Shown: positions 53,118 to 62,773, counted from the stretch's first letter. The stretch: DNA of 64,000 nt from Clostridia bacterium (GCA_035628995.1 DASPIR010000028.1:19690-83689); one strand, 5' to 3'. A program made the numbers and translations. Notes: a model not told the origin generated them from the sequence alone.

Positions 53118-54611
53118 TCAATTGTTAAATCCAGAAGCCAACTGCATAACCTTTTCTTCAGTTGCTTCCTCTCTATTTAGTTCCCCCATTTGTGCGCCAT
53201 TGTACATAACAACAATTCTGTCGCTGATTGTCAGTATCTCTGGAAGATCCGAAGATATGACTACAATGCTTGTACCACTTGCAGAGAGTTCCCTGATTAG
53301 CTTGTATATCTCTGATTTGGCACCTACATCTATACCTCGGGTAGGCTCGTCAATTATAAGTATTTTAGAATTAACAAGAAGCCATTTTGCGAAAACTACC
53401 TTTTGCTGGTTTCCTCCTGAAAGTTCACCAACTATTTTTTCTACGCTTGGCGTTGCTATATTAAGCTTATTCTTGTATTCATCTGCAACAATGTTTATTT
53501 TTTTATTATGAATCATACCGTTAGTGCATATACTTTCAAGTTTCCCAGAAATAATATTTTCAGCAATGCTCATATTTAAAAATAGTCCATGTTCTTTCCT
53601 ATCCTCAGGCAAATAGCCTATTCCATTGTTTATCGCATCAACAGTATTTCTGATTTTTGTTTCCTTACCGTTAATATAAATTTCTCCGGAGATTATCGGA
53701 TCAGCTCCGATTATACCTCTGAAAAGCTCAGTTCTCCCAGCTCCTGCAAGCCCGGAAAATCCAAGAATTTCCCCTTTATGAAGCTTGAATGTGATATCCC
53801 TATATTTGTATGACGTCAGATGTCTTGTTTCAAAAACTATCTCATCTTTGTAGCATGGTGAATATACATCAACCTGGAGATCCCTTCCTACCATCATATT
53901 AATTATTGTATTTATGTCCAATTCTGTGATTGATTGTGTTCCAACATATTTCCCATCCTTGAGCACTGTAACTCTATCTGCAATTTCAAAAAGCTCCTGA
54001 AGGCGATGTGAAATATATATAACTGAGATACCTTCATTTTTCAATTTTCCTATAACCTCAAACAGAACTTTTGTTTCGCGTTCAGTCAATGCAGCCGTAG
54101 GTTCATCAAGTATCAATATTTTACTCTTATATGACAGTGCCTTTGCAATTTCAACCATTTGCTGTTGTGCAGGAGTTAAGTAGCCAACAATATCAGTTGG
54201 TTGAACGTCTAGCTTTATTTCAGTGCAAAGCTTTTGTGTCATTTCATTCATTTTTTTATTTTCAATAAAGCCAAATTTATTTGTATACTGTCGTTCAACA
54301 AAGATATTTTCAGCAACGTTAAGATTTGGTACCAGGCTTCTTTCCTGATAAACAACACTTATGCCAAGTTCGAGAGAATGTGCATGATTTCTGATTTCGA
54401 TGGCTTTTCCATCGATTTCTATGGTTCCTTCGTCCTTTGAATAATTACCCGCCAGTATATTCATAAGTGTGCTTTTTCCTGCACCATTCTCACCACATAT
54501 AGCATGTACTTCCCCTCTTTTTATTTCAAACCCAACATTCTTTAATGCTTGTACCCCGGGGAAGGCCTTGCTTATACCACTGAGTCTCAAGAAAACTTCA
54601 TTCTTATCCAT
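53118..54611 (-). CDS. Ribose-type sugar ABC transporter ATP-binding protein (two ATPase domains)
   Basis: A 497-residue RbsA-type ATPase with tandem nucleotide-binding domains. The first has Walker A GENGAGKST (about 37-45) and Walker B ILILDEPTAAL. The second has the degenerate P-loop GLAGAGRTEL, signature LSGGNQQKVVFAKWL and ILIIDEPTRGID. This degenerate second site is normal for the family. ATG at 54611 is preferred over TTG 54617 because of the AGGGG spacing. Confidence 0.95.
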   Translation of the reverse strand: MDKNEVFLRLSGISKAFPGVQALKNVGFEIKRGEVHAICGENGAGKSTLMNILAGNYSKDEGTIEIDGKAIEIRNHAHSLELGISVVYQERSLVPNLNVAENIFVERQYTNKFGFIENKKMNEMTQKLCTEIKLDVQPTDIVGYLTPAQQQMVEIAKALSYKSKILILDEPTAALTERETKVLFEVIGKLKNEGISVIYISHRLQELFEIADRVTVLKDGKYVGTQSITELDINTIINMMVGRDLQVDVYSPCYKDEIVFETRHLTSYKYRDITFKLHKGEILGFSGLAGAGRTELFRGIIGADPIISGEIYINGKETKIRNTVDAINNGIGYLPEDRKEHGLFLNMSIAENIISGKLESICTNGMIHNKKINIVADEYKNKLNIATPSVEKIVGELSGGNQQKVVFAKWLLVNSKILIIDEPTRGIDVGAKSEIYKLIRELSASGTSIVVISSDLPEILTISDRIVVMYNGAQMGELNREEATEEKVMQLASGFNN

Positions 54612-54622
54612 AATCAAACCCC

Positions 54623-55369
54623 TTATATCTTAAGTCTGTATACCTCTTTTACAGTTTTATACATTATCTGTTCAAGCTGTACTGGGTCTTTAACTGCTTG
54701 CTTGTATTTTGCAATCTCTACGGGTGTATTTGGAATCATATCTGATGAGAACATTATCTTGGTGGCTCCGATTGTACTAATGAAGTTTTTAATATTTAAA
54801 ACATTTACCCAACTCGGTTCCAGATAAACATTTTTAAAGGTTTTAGCAAGATAAAGCGCCTGTGGAGAGAGTAAATCCTGTCCAGCATGAGCCAGTACAA
54901 TCTTCAAATCCGGAAAGGCTTCTGCTGCCGGTATAATGCTCACAGGATCTGAAAAGGGCATTCCTGCTCCAGTATGAATCATAACCGGGACATCCAGGGA
55001 TCTTGCTATCTCATACACAGTAAATGCATCTTTACTTGCAGGATGTACTGCATGGGCAATGGGCGTGATCTTTATTCCTACAAATCCAAGTTCATTAACA
55101 CAACGTTTAGCCTCTTTTTCGTAATCTTCCGGTCTAAAATGAGGGTCCATTGAAATCATTCCCCAAAATCTACCTGGATTATCGATGCAGAATTTGTGGA
55201 TCCTATTATGTATTTTCATTGTATCCTCAATATAAGGTCTTGGTATTAGCGGCTGTACAATTCCACCAGTCACACCATACTTCTCACACGCTTCGATCAG
55301 CTCCGCCTCTGTCTGTTCCTTATCAAATACATAGTCATACCCTAGATGAAGATGTGCATCTAAAATCAT
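54623..55369 (-). CDS. Amidohydrolase-family (PF04909-type) metal-dependent hydrolase or lactonase
   Basis: A 248-residue TIM-barrel hydrolase. Metal-site motifs are DAHLHLGYDY at the N-terminus, VMIHTGAG (about residue 143), IVLAHAGQD (about 170) and MFSSDMIPNTP (about 215). The group includes sugar lactonases and decarboxylases. In this operon a sugar-lactone or related hydrolysis is plausible. The ATG at 55369 has GGAGGGG; it overlaps the regulator gene by four bases. Confidence 0.8.
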   Translation of the reverse strand: MILDAHLHLGYDYVFDKEQTEAELIEACEKYGVTGGIVQPLIPRPYIEDTMKIHNRIHKFCIDNPGRFWGMISMDPHFRPEDYEKEAKRCVNELGFVGIKITPIAHAVHPASKDAFTVYEIARSLDVPVMIHTGAGMPFSDPVSIIPAAEAFPDLKIVLAHAGQDLLSPQALYLAKTFKNVYLEPSWVNVLNIKNFISTIGATKIMFSSDMIPNTPVEIAKYKQAVKDPVQLEQIMYKTVKEVYRLKI

Positions 55370-56088
55370 AAAGCTCCCCTCCCATATTGTGTGGTTAATT
55401 GTTTCCATTGTTTAATGGAGTTCTTAACTTTCTCAGTTGCATACTCTCTGTCCTTCTTTTTAAATGCTTCAATCATCTCCTCGTGCACTGTAATTGAATA
55501 CTTGGCATTTTCTTTATAGTTTTGATACGTGGCTTCAATAGTAGCTCCCAAAAAGTCTACCACATATGAATATATCATCTCGACAAGAACGTTGTTAGTG
55601 ATTTTACCCATGGTTTTGTGAAATAAAATATCCATCTTACCTAGTTCAACACAATTTCCTTTTTTACTATAAACATCCTTCATGTCCTGGTTAATGATTT
55701 CTAGCAGCTTTATGTCCTCCTGTGTAGCATTAGCAACTATAAGGTCTCCTACTGCCATCTCAATGAATTCCCTTAGTTCAACCAATTCCCGCAGCGATGC
55801 TTCACTGGTCAGCATTTTAAACATCAGAGGGTCAATAATTGCCCTGCTTGTATCCTGTGTGACGTAGGTTCCGTCACCCCTCTTAATCTCGACAACACCT
55901 ATTGCATTCAGTATCTTCATTGCCTCTCTGACAGAGCCTCGACTCACTCCCATCATCTCTGCAAGTTCAAACTCTGATGGCAGTTTGTCTCCAATATCAA
56001 TCTGTTTACTGATTATTAATCGCTTAATATTATTAATGACCACATCTACCGCTGAATCTTTTACCTTTGAAATAACCTTAAAATCTCC
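55366..56088 (-). CDS. FadR-subfamily GntR transcriptional regulator (likely repressor of the sugar regulon)
   Basis: A 240-residue regulator with an N-terminal GntR winged helix (LPSEFELAEMMGVSRGSVRE, about residues 33-52) and an all-helical FCD ligand domain (about 80-235) whose acidic and His residues normally bind a metal and a carboxylate or sugar acid. It is encoded in the operon it should control. Two identical 20-bp sites with a GT-N3-AC core, as expected for FadR-type proteins, sit at both promoters of the divergent region at 57022-57296. ATG at 56088 lies behind AGGAG. Confidence 0.92.
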   Translation of the reverse strand, partial: GDFKVISKVKDSAVDVVINNIKRLIISKQIDIGDKLPSEFELAEMMGVSRGSVREAMKILNAIGVVEIKRGDGTYVTQDTSRAIIDPLMFKMLTSEASLRELVELREFIEMAVGDLIVANATQEDIKLLEIINQDMKDVYSKKGNCVELGKMDILFHKTMGKITNNVLVEMIYSYVVDFLGATIEATYQNYKENAKYSITVHEEMIEAFKKKDREYATEKVKNSIKQWKQLTTQYGRGAL

Positions 56089-56208
56089 CATGTAAACTCT
56101 CCTATTTTTATCATTTTTAGATAAGTATACCAAATAGGACGCACTTATTAAATATTGTCAGTATTTATGTTTCGCCTAATATATACCATCAAGCAGCTAA
56201 TTCATATT

Positions 56209-57021
56209 TTATTCATAGCTGCATATAGCCTGTTTAATATATTCAATACTTTGATGAGCCCAATTTTCTTCTTTCTCAATTGTTTCTTCTATGCTGTTTG
56301 TATAAGGTGTCCACAGCTCCAAGACTATATTGACATCCTTTTCAACAGCAAGTTCTATAACCTTGCTGCAGTCAAGCATCCCCTGACCTGCAGCGGTACC
56401 GACTATTGAAAACCCCATTTGGTGTCCCACTCTTTCAATGGTAAAATCCTTTAAATGTATGTTTCCCACATATGGCGACAGCTTATCTATAACATAATCC
56501 GGACTTTCCAGCGCTCCAAAGGAATTTACTGTATCCAGGCATATCTTAAGACTCTCGCTTTTTACACCCTCAATAATACTGATAAGTTCATCCACTTTAT
56601 GCTTATCATGATTCTCTATAACTATTACGATGTTTTCTTCCTCAAATCTCTTGATGACACTTTTAAAATTATTCTCAGCTTCTTTTATGGTCACTGGCTG
56701 AGACGGTGAATGGATAATTGTTCGAAGTGTCTTAGCGCCAAGAATTTTGCATATATCCAAGAACTTCAGCATATGGTTTATTTCAGTGCCTCTTGTGCCA
56801 ACTTCCAGCACAATGTTCTTAAAGTCCGCAAAAGCTTTAATACTAACGAGTTGCTCCTTTGAGTAGCTTTCCAGTTTAATATTATCGCATATTTGCAGCA
56901 GACCTATCCGGTATTCACTTGCCTTCTTAATCAACTCAATACTGTCGAGCATTCTCCTGTGCTCAAACCCCTGAACACCTACCGACCAAGTATATGTATA
57001 GCTTGATATTCCCAGAAGCAC
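56209..57021 (-). CDS. Sugar isomerase/epimerase (TIM barrel) 3
   Basis: A 270-residue AP_endonuc_2-fold protein and the first gene of the long minus-strand operon. Metal ligands are in IVIENHDKH (Glu about 150), KICLDTVNSF (Asp), GNIHLKDFT (His) and NIVLELWTP (Glu). It starts at GTG 57021, five bases after GAGGTG. Being first, it may perform the committed isomerisation of the imported sugar. The substrate is unknown. Confidence 0.82.
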   Translation of the reverse strand: MLLGISSYTYTWSVGVQGFEHRRMLDSIELIKKASEYRIGLLQICDNIKLESYSKEQLVSIKAFADFKNIVLEVGTRGTEINHMLKFLDICKILGAKTLRTIIHSPSQPVTIKEAENNFKSVIKRFEEENIVIVIENHDKHKVDELISIIEGVKSESLKICLDTVNSFGALESPDYVIDKLSPYVGNIHLKDFTIERVGHQMGFSIVGTAAGQGMLDCSKVIELAVEKDVNIVLELWTPYTNSIEETIEKEENWAHQSIEYIKQAICSYE

Positions 57022-57066
57022 ACAATCACCTCATAATATTCGTCATATGTTCCGTCCTTCGCGATA

Positions 57067-57127
57067 CATTAAACATCATACGTTTAACTTATGTCCAAAT
57101 CATATCATCCATTATCAGAATTGTCAA
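57067..57127 (-). promoter_or_regulatory. Promoter and operator of the minus-strand sugar operon
   Basis: Minus strand: TTGACA (57127-57122), exact 17-bp spacer, TATGAT (57104-57099). A 21-bp operator at 57087-57067 follows at the expected transcription start. It contains AAACATCATACGTTT, a dyad around a GT-N3-AC-like core. The same sequence recurs in front of the divergent gene. Confidence 0.8.
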
Positions 57128-57194
57128 TACACCATTACATCATAATTGTAAGCCATGCGGCAGAATAGACGAAGGCTATTTTGATATAAGTTTA

Positions 57195-57248
57195 TTGACA
57201 AATTTTACTCCGAGATTTATTATAAATGTATACGTATGACGTTTAATG
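57195..57248 (+). promoter_or_regulatory. Promoter and operator of the plus-strand oxidoreductase-araBD operon
   Basis: TTGACA (57195-57200), exact 17-bp spacer, TATTAT (57218-57223). The operator at 57228-57248 is the inverted copy of the site at 57067-57087 (consensus CATTAAACRTCATACGTWTA). It overlaps the start point, so a bound protein would repress. Confidence 0.82.
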
Positions 57249-57296
57249 TTTTAGTCATGCAATAGTTATTAAAATTTGTAATGCGAGGTGTAACAA

Positions 57297-58139
57297 ATGA
57301 ATCAAAACTTATCTATCACGGTCGTTGGTGCTGGTGGCAAAATGGGGTGCAGAATTGTAGATAATCTTGTCAAACATGATTGTAAACTGCACTTCTGTGA
57401 AACTGGTGCTGCGGGTATAAAGAATCTTGAGGAAAGAGGTTTAAAAGTCACCGAGACAAAAGATGCCTTAGCTGTAAGTGACTATATTATTTTAGCTCTC
57501 CCTGATGCCTTGCTTGGAAAAATCAGTCATGTGCTTGTACCAATGTTAACACCTGGTACCACAGTTATTACTCTAGACCCCGCTGCTGCTTATGCGGGTG
57601 AATTATGTACAAGAGATGATTGTACCTTCGTTGTAACACACCCTTGCCATCCCCCGCTATTCGGTGAGCAGGAATCAGATGAAGCACGCCGTGATGTTTT
57701 TGGTGGAATAGCTGCAAAGCAAGACATAGTTATTTCATTTATGAGTGGCGAGTTTAATAAATTTGAAATAGCTGAACAAATATGTATAAATATGTTTGCA
57801 CCTGTTGTGACCTGTCACAGGATAACTGTTGAACAAATGGCATTGCTTGAGCCGGCCGCTGCCGAAGTAGTGATTGCATCTGCAGTATGCCTTATGAAGG
57901 AAGCTCTTGATGAAGCTATTAAAAGAGGCGTCCCCGAAGCCGCCGCAACTTCCTTTCTCTTAGGCCACATCCAGGTACCTCTTGCTATTGTTTTTAAGAG
58001 CACAAATCCATTTTCAGATGCAGCAAAAATTGCTGTTCAATATGGAACTGAAAAAATATATAAAGAAAATTGGAAAGAAATCTTTGAGCCTGAAAACGTC
58101 AAGGAAGTTCTGACCCGTATGCTTCATCCAAATAAATAA
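57297..58139 (+). CDS. Phosphogluconate-dehydrogenase-like oxidoreductase (PGDH_C type; possible oxidoisomerase)
   Basis: A 280-residue protein with an N-terminal Rossmann fold (TVVGAGGKMGCRIVDNL, about residues 8-24) and a C-terminal helical domain resembling phosphogluconate dehydrogenase C-terminal proteins (TVEQMALLEPAAAEVVIASA, about 176-195). This group includes D-apionate oxidoisomerase and related sugar-acid dehydrogenases. It leads the plus-strand operon with araB and araD behind a repressor-controlled promoter. GAGGTG precedes the ATG. A role in oxidising a sugar acid or branched-sugar derivative is inferred. Confidence 0.75.
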   Translation: MNQNLSITVVGAGGKMGCRIVDNLVKHDCKLHFCETGAAGIKNLEERGLKVTETKDALAVSDYIILALPDALLGKISHVLVPMLTPGTTVITLDPAAAYAGELCTRDDCTFVVTHPCHPPLFGEQESDEARRDVFGGIAAKQDIVISFMSGEFNKFEIAEQICINMFAPVVTCHRITVEQMALLEPAAAEVVIASAVCLMKEALDEAIKRGVPEAAATSFLLGHIQVPLAIVFKSTNPFSDAAKIAVQYGTEKIYKENWKEIFEPENVKEVLTRMLHPNK

Positions 58140-58216
58140 GTACATTTTAAGTTACTTATTTAAACATTGATTAATTATGCGGGAAATACATAGCATTGAA
58201 AGCGGAGGTAGTGAAA

Positions 58217-59902
58217 GTGAATAAAAAATATACCATCGGAGTTGATTTTGGTACACTGTCCGGGCGCGCTGTACTAGTTGAAGTAGAAAGCGGAGATGAA
58301 GCTGCTAAAGCGATAAAATCATATCCCCATGGTGTCATGGATGAGTATCTGCCGGATTCCAAAACCAAGCTGGAACATGACTGGGCTCTGCAGCACCCAC
58401 AAGACTATCTGGATGTTTTAAGAGAGACTATACCCGCAGTATTGAAAGAAGCAGGTGTCAGTGAAGAAGATGTTATTGGAGTAGGTATTGATTTTACTTC
58501 CTGTACCATACTCCCCACTGATGCCAAAGGAACGCCCCTCTGCTTTTATGAAGAGTACCGCACAAATCCTCATGCTTATGTAAAGCTGTGGAAGCACCAC
58601 TCTGCGCAGGATGAGGCAAACGCACTTAACCGCATTGCAGAGGAAAGAGGAGAAGACTTCTTAAAGCGCTACGGCGGAAAAATTTCCTCCGAGTGGGTTA
58701 TTCCAAAGGTATGGCAAATACTTAATGAAGCTCCTGATATTTATAACAGTACCGGAAGAATAATGGAAGCAACAGACTGGATTGTTTTGCAGTTAACAGG
58801 TCAGGAAAAGAGAAACAGCTGCACTGCGGGATATAAAGCTATCTGGCATAAGCAAAAGGGCTATCCTTCAAAGGAATTTTTTAAGGCATTAGACCCAAGG
58901 CTCGAAGATTTGGTAAAAACAAAACTAAGCTCAGATATTCTACCAATAGGTGCAAAAGCAGGAAGCTTAACTGAAAAAGCAGCATTGCTTATAGGGTTGA
59001 AGCCTGGAACTGCCGTAGCGGTTGCTAATGTAGATGCCCACGTGGCTGTTCCTGCTGTTGGAATTACTGATGAGGGTAAAATGCTTATGGTAATGGGAAC
59101 TTCTACCTGCCATATCCTTCTAGGTACTGAGGAGAAAGCGGTCCCTGGAATGTGTGGAGTTGTAGAAGACGGTGTAATCCCTGGATACTTTGGCTACGAG
59201 GCCGGCCAGTCATGCGTTGGTGATCATTTTGAATGGTTTGCGGAAAACTGTGTGCCTGCTGAATATACCCGTGAAGCAGAAGAAAAAGGCACCTCAATTC
59301 ATACACTACTTACAGAAAAGGCTGGAAAATTAACTGTCGGAGAAAGCGGACTGGTCGCTCTTGATTGGTGGAATGGGAACCGTTCCGTGCTTGTTGATGC
59401 AGACCTTACAGGAGTGCTTTTAGGATGTACGCTTTCTACAAAGCCAGAGCACATATACCGGGCATTAATAGAAGCGACGGCATATGGGACAAGAATGATC
59501 GTGGATACATTTAACGAAAGTGGTGTTCCAATTACAGCGCTATACGCGGCAGGCGGCATTGCTGAAAAGAATAGTCTAATGATGCAGATATACGCTGATG
59601 TCACCAACATGGAAATCAGGATATCCGCATCGCCGCAAGCGCCCGCCCTTGGGTCAGCAATGTTTGCAGCCCTTGCAGCCGGCAAGGAGAATGGCGGATA
59701 TGATTCTATTCTTGAAGCGGCCAATCATATGGCAAAGGTCAGAGCTGATTACTACAAACCAATTCCCGAAAACGTTGAAGTATATAATAAACTTTATGCA
59801 GAATATAAAATCCTTCACGATTATTTTGGCCGTGGCATAAATGATGTAATGAAGAGACTCAAGAACATTAAAGCTGAAGTGAAACAGAGGTGTTCCGAAT
59901 GA
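58217..59902 (+). CDS. araB: Ribulokinase-type FGGY carbohydrate kinase
   Basis: A 561-residue kinase of AraB length. [19 protein letters not shown] opens the FGGY fold, [14 protein letters not shown] (about residues 88-101) is the AraB-specific substrate region, and [13 protein letters not shown] with [18 protein letters not shown] lies in the second half. It phosphorylates L- or D-ribulose, or a related ketopentose, at C5. The start is GTG at 58217, eight bases after GGAGG. The partner isomerase araA is absent, so the ketose must come from another enzyme in the regulon. It overlaps araD by four bases. Confidence 0.93.
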   Translation: MNKKYTIGVDFGTLSGRAVLVEVESGDEAAKAIKSYPHGVMDEYLPDSKTKLEHDWALQHPQDYLDVLRETIPAVLKEAGVSEEDVIGVGIDFTSCTILPTDAKGTPLCFYEEYRTNPHAYVKLWKHHSAQDEANALNRIAEERGEDFLKRYGGKISSEWVIPKVWQILNEAPDIYNSTGRIMEATDWIVLQLTGQEKRNSCTAGYKAIWHKQKGYPSKEFFKALDPRLEDLVKTKLSSDILPIGAKAGSLTEKAALLIGLKPGTAVAVANVDAHVAVPAVGITDEGKMLMVMGTSTCHILLGTEEKAVPGMCGVVEDGVIPGYFGYEAGQSCVGDHFEWFAENCVPAEYTREAEEKGTSIHTLLTEKAGKLTVGESGLVALDWWNGNRSVLVDADLTGVLLGCTLSTKPEHIYRALIEATAYGTRMIVDTFNESGVPITALYAAGGIAEKNSLMMQIYADVTNMEIRISASPQAPALGSAMFAALAAGKENGGYDSILEAANHMAKVRADYYKPIPENVEVYNKLYAEYKILHDYFGRGINDVMKRLKNIKAEVKQRCSE

Positions 59903-60591
59903 TTCTGAAAGAGCTCAAGGAGCAAGTACTAGAAGCAAACCTTGAACTTCCCCGAAAGAGTCTTGTAACATATACATGGGGAAATGCAAGTGGCATCGAT
60001 CGCGAAAAAAATCTAGTTGTTATAAAACCGAGCGGTGTCTCTTATAACGAACTTAAAATTGAGGATCTGGTTGTTGTGGACCTGGATGGAAATGTAGTAG
60101 AAGGTAAACTAAATCCCTCCTCCGACACACCGACGCATTTGGTCCTTTATAAGTGCTTTAAAGAAATCGGCGGTGTTGTGCACACCCATTCCAAATGGGC
60201 AACTATATGGGCTCAAGCAGGAAGGTCAATCCCTGCTTTAGGGACTACCCATGCAGATTACTTCTATGGTAGTATACCATGTACTAGAAAATTGACTGTT
60301 AATGAGATAAGCAGTGCTTATGAAATAGAAACCGGAAATGTTATAGTTGAGACCTTTGATGATATAAATCCTATTCATGTTCCTGGTGTTGTTGTAAGCA
60401 ACCATGGACCTTTTACCTGGGGCAAGAATGCCAGTGAAGCTGTACATAATGCCGTCGTATTGGAAGAGCTCTCAATGATGGCCTATCATACCTATTGTTT
60501 GTCTCCGGGGTTGGATGCTATAGACCAGGAGCTGCTTGATAAACATTTTCTGAGAAAGCATGGCTCCGGAGCTTATTACGGACAAAAATAG
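59899..60591 (+). CDS. araD: L-ribulose-5-phosphate 4-epimerase
   Basis: A 230-residue class II aldolase-fold epimerase of normal AraD length. It has TWGNASGID (about residue 28), [24 protein letters not shown] (about 74), the zinc ligands in [18 protein letters not shown] (about 90-107) and [11 protein letters not shown] (His about 170). It converts L-ribulose 5-phosphate to D-xylulose 5-phosphate, which the split transketolase of the divergent operon could use. AGAGGTG lies six bases before the ATG. Confidence 0.94.
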   Translation: MILKELKEQVLEANLELPRKSLVTYTWGNASGIDREKNLVVIKPSGVSYNELKIEDLVVVDLDGNVVEGKLNPSSDTPTHLVLYKCFKEIGGVVHTHSKWATIWAQAGRSIPALGTTHADYFYGSIPCTRKLTVNEISSAYEIETGNVIVETFDDINPIHVPGVVVSNHGPFTWGKNASEAVHNAVVLEELSMMAYHTYCLSPGLDAIDQELLDKHFLRKHGSGAYYGQK

Positions 60592-60602
60592 AATACGTTA
60601 GT

Positions 60603-60667
60603 CAGGCCCCAAAGCTGTCACGTTATTGATGCTTCCGATGTAAATAACTGGATAACTTTGGTGCCTG
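60603..60667. terminator. Hairpin after araD (possible terminator)
   Basis: CAGGCCCCAAAG (60603-60614) pairs with CTTTGGTGCCTG (60656-60667) with one mismatch, and TTATT / AATAA pair inside. There is no clear U-run. It lies between convergent araD and the YcaO gene. Confidence 0.5.
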
Positions 60668-60692
60668 ATACAATAACTTACTATCTCAAACA

Positions 60693-62519
60693 CTAAATCC
60701 CTAGCTCTCGCAAATCCATAAGCGCAGCTGTCGACTGCCTATCCTTAAGTGCTCTCTTGATGCTTCTTGAAACACTATAATTACAATTATCTGCTGCACC
60801 ACATTCACTGCAATTAAAACAATTAATATCAGGGTAGATTCTTTCAATAATTTCCCTAGGCTTCTCCATTTGCTTACAAACTTTTCGAACAATATCAGCA
60901 GTATAGAAAAGTTGAAGTATATCAGTTATTTCCTTGGCAGGCATATTTTCAGCCACGGCAGCAGCATAGTCGGCAATACATCGGTAATATACTTTCTCAT
61001 CTGAACCGGATAAGCCATTTGCCACTAATCCAAAAACTACAGCAGCCTCCTCATAATTTCCAAGCTTATATAAGCAAGCCCCTATTAAGAAATAGTGCTC
61101 ATAACCCTCGCCAGGATACTTGCTATGGAAATCTACTCCTACCAGAGTAGAAAATGTAACTTCATTTATTGAGTTTTGCTTGTACTTTAGAAAGCTTACT
61201 ACCTCCCTTAATTCGTCATCCGATGCATTATGCAATCTTCTTAAGGCCGTCCTCACTATCAGGTTGGAACGGACTTCTTGTACTTTCATCAAATCTGCCT
61301 CATGTATCTCGCTGAATCCCGGTGAAATCACCTGATATGCTGGAAAACCCGAGTAGGAAGCATCTTTAATCAATACATCATACCCCTGGGAAGTAATCAG
61401 AGCCAGCATATCCTTCAGCACCTCACCATTCGATTTTCCCGTAATGTCCGTAAATGGTTCAAATTCATAATCAGCAGCTTCGCTAAAAAGCTCTGTTGGA
61501 TATTGTCCTAATCCTACTTTGACTATGTTGGTCACATTATCAGCAAGCTGTACACCAGCACTATCAAATCTCAGAATACTAAGACTAGTAAATACTTCAA
61601 CATTTCTTCCCTGTAATGCCTCGGTCAGTGTCCTCTCTAGTGCAATTTCAAATTCCGGATGTGCACCAAGCCTAACCCCATAGCTTTGACGTTCCTTGTC
61701 TATTATGATAAGTACAACTACTGGATACCCCCTACCGAGTGATCCATCCTTTACTAATACTTTATAGCGGTCCCCTACCTCAAGCTCCTTAATTACTTTG
61801 TACAGCCTTTCATATTTCATCAGATACCAATCCGGTATTATCGGAAGCATTATCCTTTCTTTAATAATCTTCAAATTCACATGCCTTTCGAATACCTCGG
61901 AGAGCCCCTGCACCAATGCCTCCTCAGGTGTGTTTCCTGAACACATTCCATTGCTGCGGTACAGCTTCCTGCAAATTGCATAAGGCAAATATTCATAACG
62001 TCTATTTTTCACACTGTAGTACTGAACAGTCACGAATTTGTCACTGCAGTCTTTGAATATCGGAAACCGCCACAAAGCCATTATATCCGCTCTACTTTCA
62101 GGGTCTTCAATGATTTTCCGCTGCCCTTCAGCACCAGCCTTTATTAGCATCCGTACAAAGGAATTGTCAGACTCAGCCAGTTCTTCTGCACTCATTATCT
62201 TTTCATCGGTCGTATAATAAAAGCCTCTATATTTCCAGGTATCTTCATCATAATCTCCGAGGTTCAAATAATCGTTTTGCATTCTTTCCATAAATTCTGC
62301 ATAAGCGCTTGCTTGTGCATATTCCTTGGTTGCTCCCTTTCCATTAGAGCCTATGCCTGTGCCGGGAACATTTACCCTGAGGGTATAGAAGCCCTCTACT
62401 CCAGTATCCCCCCAGTGTTCTTCAAGCTCTATATTCATTTCCTTCAATATTCCCTTAATGCGCTCCACCGTTTCTTCAGGCATACATTCCTTGTATTTGG
62501 TATCTCTTGTGGCCTTCAT
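60693..62519 (-). CDS. YcaO-domain protein with C-terminal helical repeats and cysteine motif
   Basis: A 608-residue protein resembling E. coli YcaO. ATP-binding motifs include SNGKGATKEYAQASAYAEFM (about residues 58-77) and GLSEVFERHVN (about 206), plus FEIALERTLTEALQGR (about 286). After the catalytic domain is a TPR-like region (about 470-560), then CFNCSECGAADNC, a Cys-rich motif that may bind metal. YcaO enzymes activate peptide amides with ATP to make azolines, thioamides or amidines, or assist RimO. A 47-codon ORF ends 6 bases upstream and is translationally coupled. No dehydrogenase, TfuA or transporter is adjacent. The substrate is unknown. Confidence 0.88.
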   Translation of the reverse strand: MKATRDTKYKECMPEETVERIKGILKEMNIELEEHWGDTGVEGFYTLRVNVPGTGIGSNGKGATKEYAQASAYAEFMERMQNDYLNLGDYDEDTWKYRGFYYTTDEKIMSAEELAESDNSFVRMLIKAGAEGQRKIIEDPESRADIMALWRFPIFKDCSDKFVTVQYYSVKNRRYEYLPYAICRKLYRSNGMCSGNTPEEALVQGLSEVFERHVNLKIIKERIMLPIIPDWYLMKYERLYKVIKELEVGDRYKVLVKDGSLGRGYPVVVLIIIDKERQSYGVRLGAHPEFEIALERTLTEALQGRNVEVFTSLSILRFDSAGVQLADNVTNIVKVGLGQYPTELFSEAADYEFEPFTDITGKSNGEVLKDMLALITSQGYDVLIKDASYSGFPAYQVISPGFSEIHEADLMKVQEVRSNLIVRTALRRLHNASDDELREVVSFLKYKQNSINEVTFSTLVGVDFHSKYPGEGYEHYFLIGACLYKLGNYEEAAVVFGLVANGLSGSDEKVYYRCIADYAAAVAENMPAKEITDILQLFYTADIVRKVCKQMEKPREIIERIYPDINCFNCSECGAADNCNYSVSRSIKRALKDRQSTAALMDLRELGI

Positions 62520-62525
62520 TCTTGC

Positions 62526-62669
62526 TCACCCTTCCCTGACCTTAAACATTTTTTTGACTGACCCGATACCAGAATATTCACCATCCAATTCAAAGGTGTC
62601 ATATATGTTCATTTTATTATATTTCGCATGGCAATGATGCTTGTCAAAAATTTTGACAGTGATTTTCAT
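62526..62669 (-). CDS. Unlisted 47-residue small protein directly upstream of YcaO (candidate YcaO partner or substrate)
   Basis: ATG at 62669 follows a G-rich ribosome binding site (GGGGGG then seven bases) and reads 47 codons to TGA at 62526. The product begins MKITVKIFDKHHCHAKYNKM and ends GIGSVKKMFKVREG. It holds one Cys in an HHCH cluster and a DTFELDGEYSGIGS stretch. The stop is 6 bases from the YcaO start, and its last codons form the YcaO ribosome binding site, so the two are co-translated. It could be a modified-peptide precursor, or a small accessory protein. I do not recognise a family. Coding is supported by site and spacing only. Confidence 0.6.
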   Translation of the reverse strand: MKITVKIFDKHHCHAKYNKMNIYDTFELDGEYSGIGSVKKMFKVREG

Positions 62670-62740
62670 ACCGTAACCCCCCAACCCTTCTTCTCATTCG
62701 ATACATTCAAGCATATTAGCTTAAGGTAAATAGAAAACAC

Positions 62741-62766
62741 CCCCAGGTGCTCTCTGCGCCCAGGGG
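62741..62766 (-). terminator. Hairpin terminator after the AOR remnant
   Basis: CCCC (62741-62744) with GGGG (62763-62766) and inner GC pairs; on the minus strand it runs into TGTTTTCTA. It ends the transcript of the AOR fragment and separates it from the small ORF-YcaO pair. Confidence 0.65.
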
Positions 62767-62773
62767 ATGATAA

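Noticed and set aside
58217..60591. Standard L-arabinose operon
   Set aside because: araA is missing, the genes are headed by a PGDH-like oxidoreductase, and the regulator is FadR-type rather than AraR.
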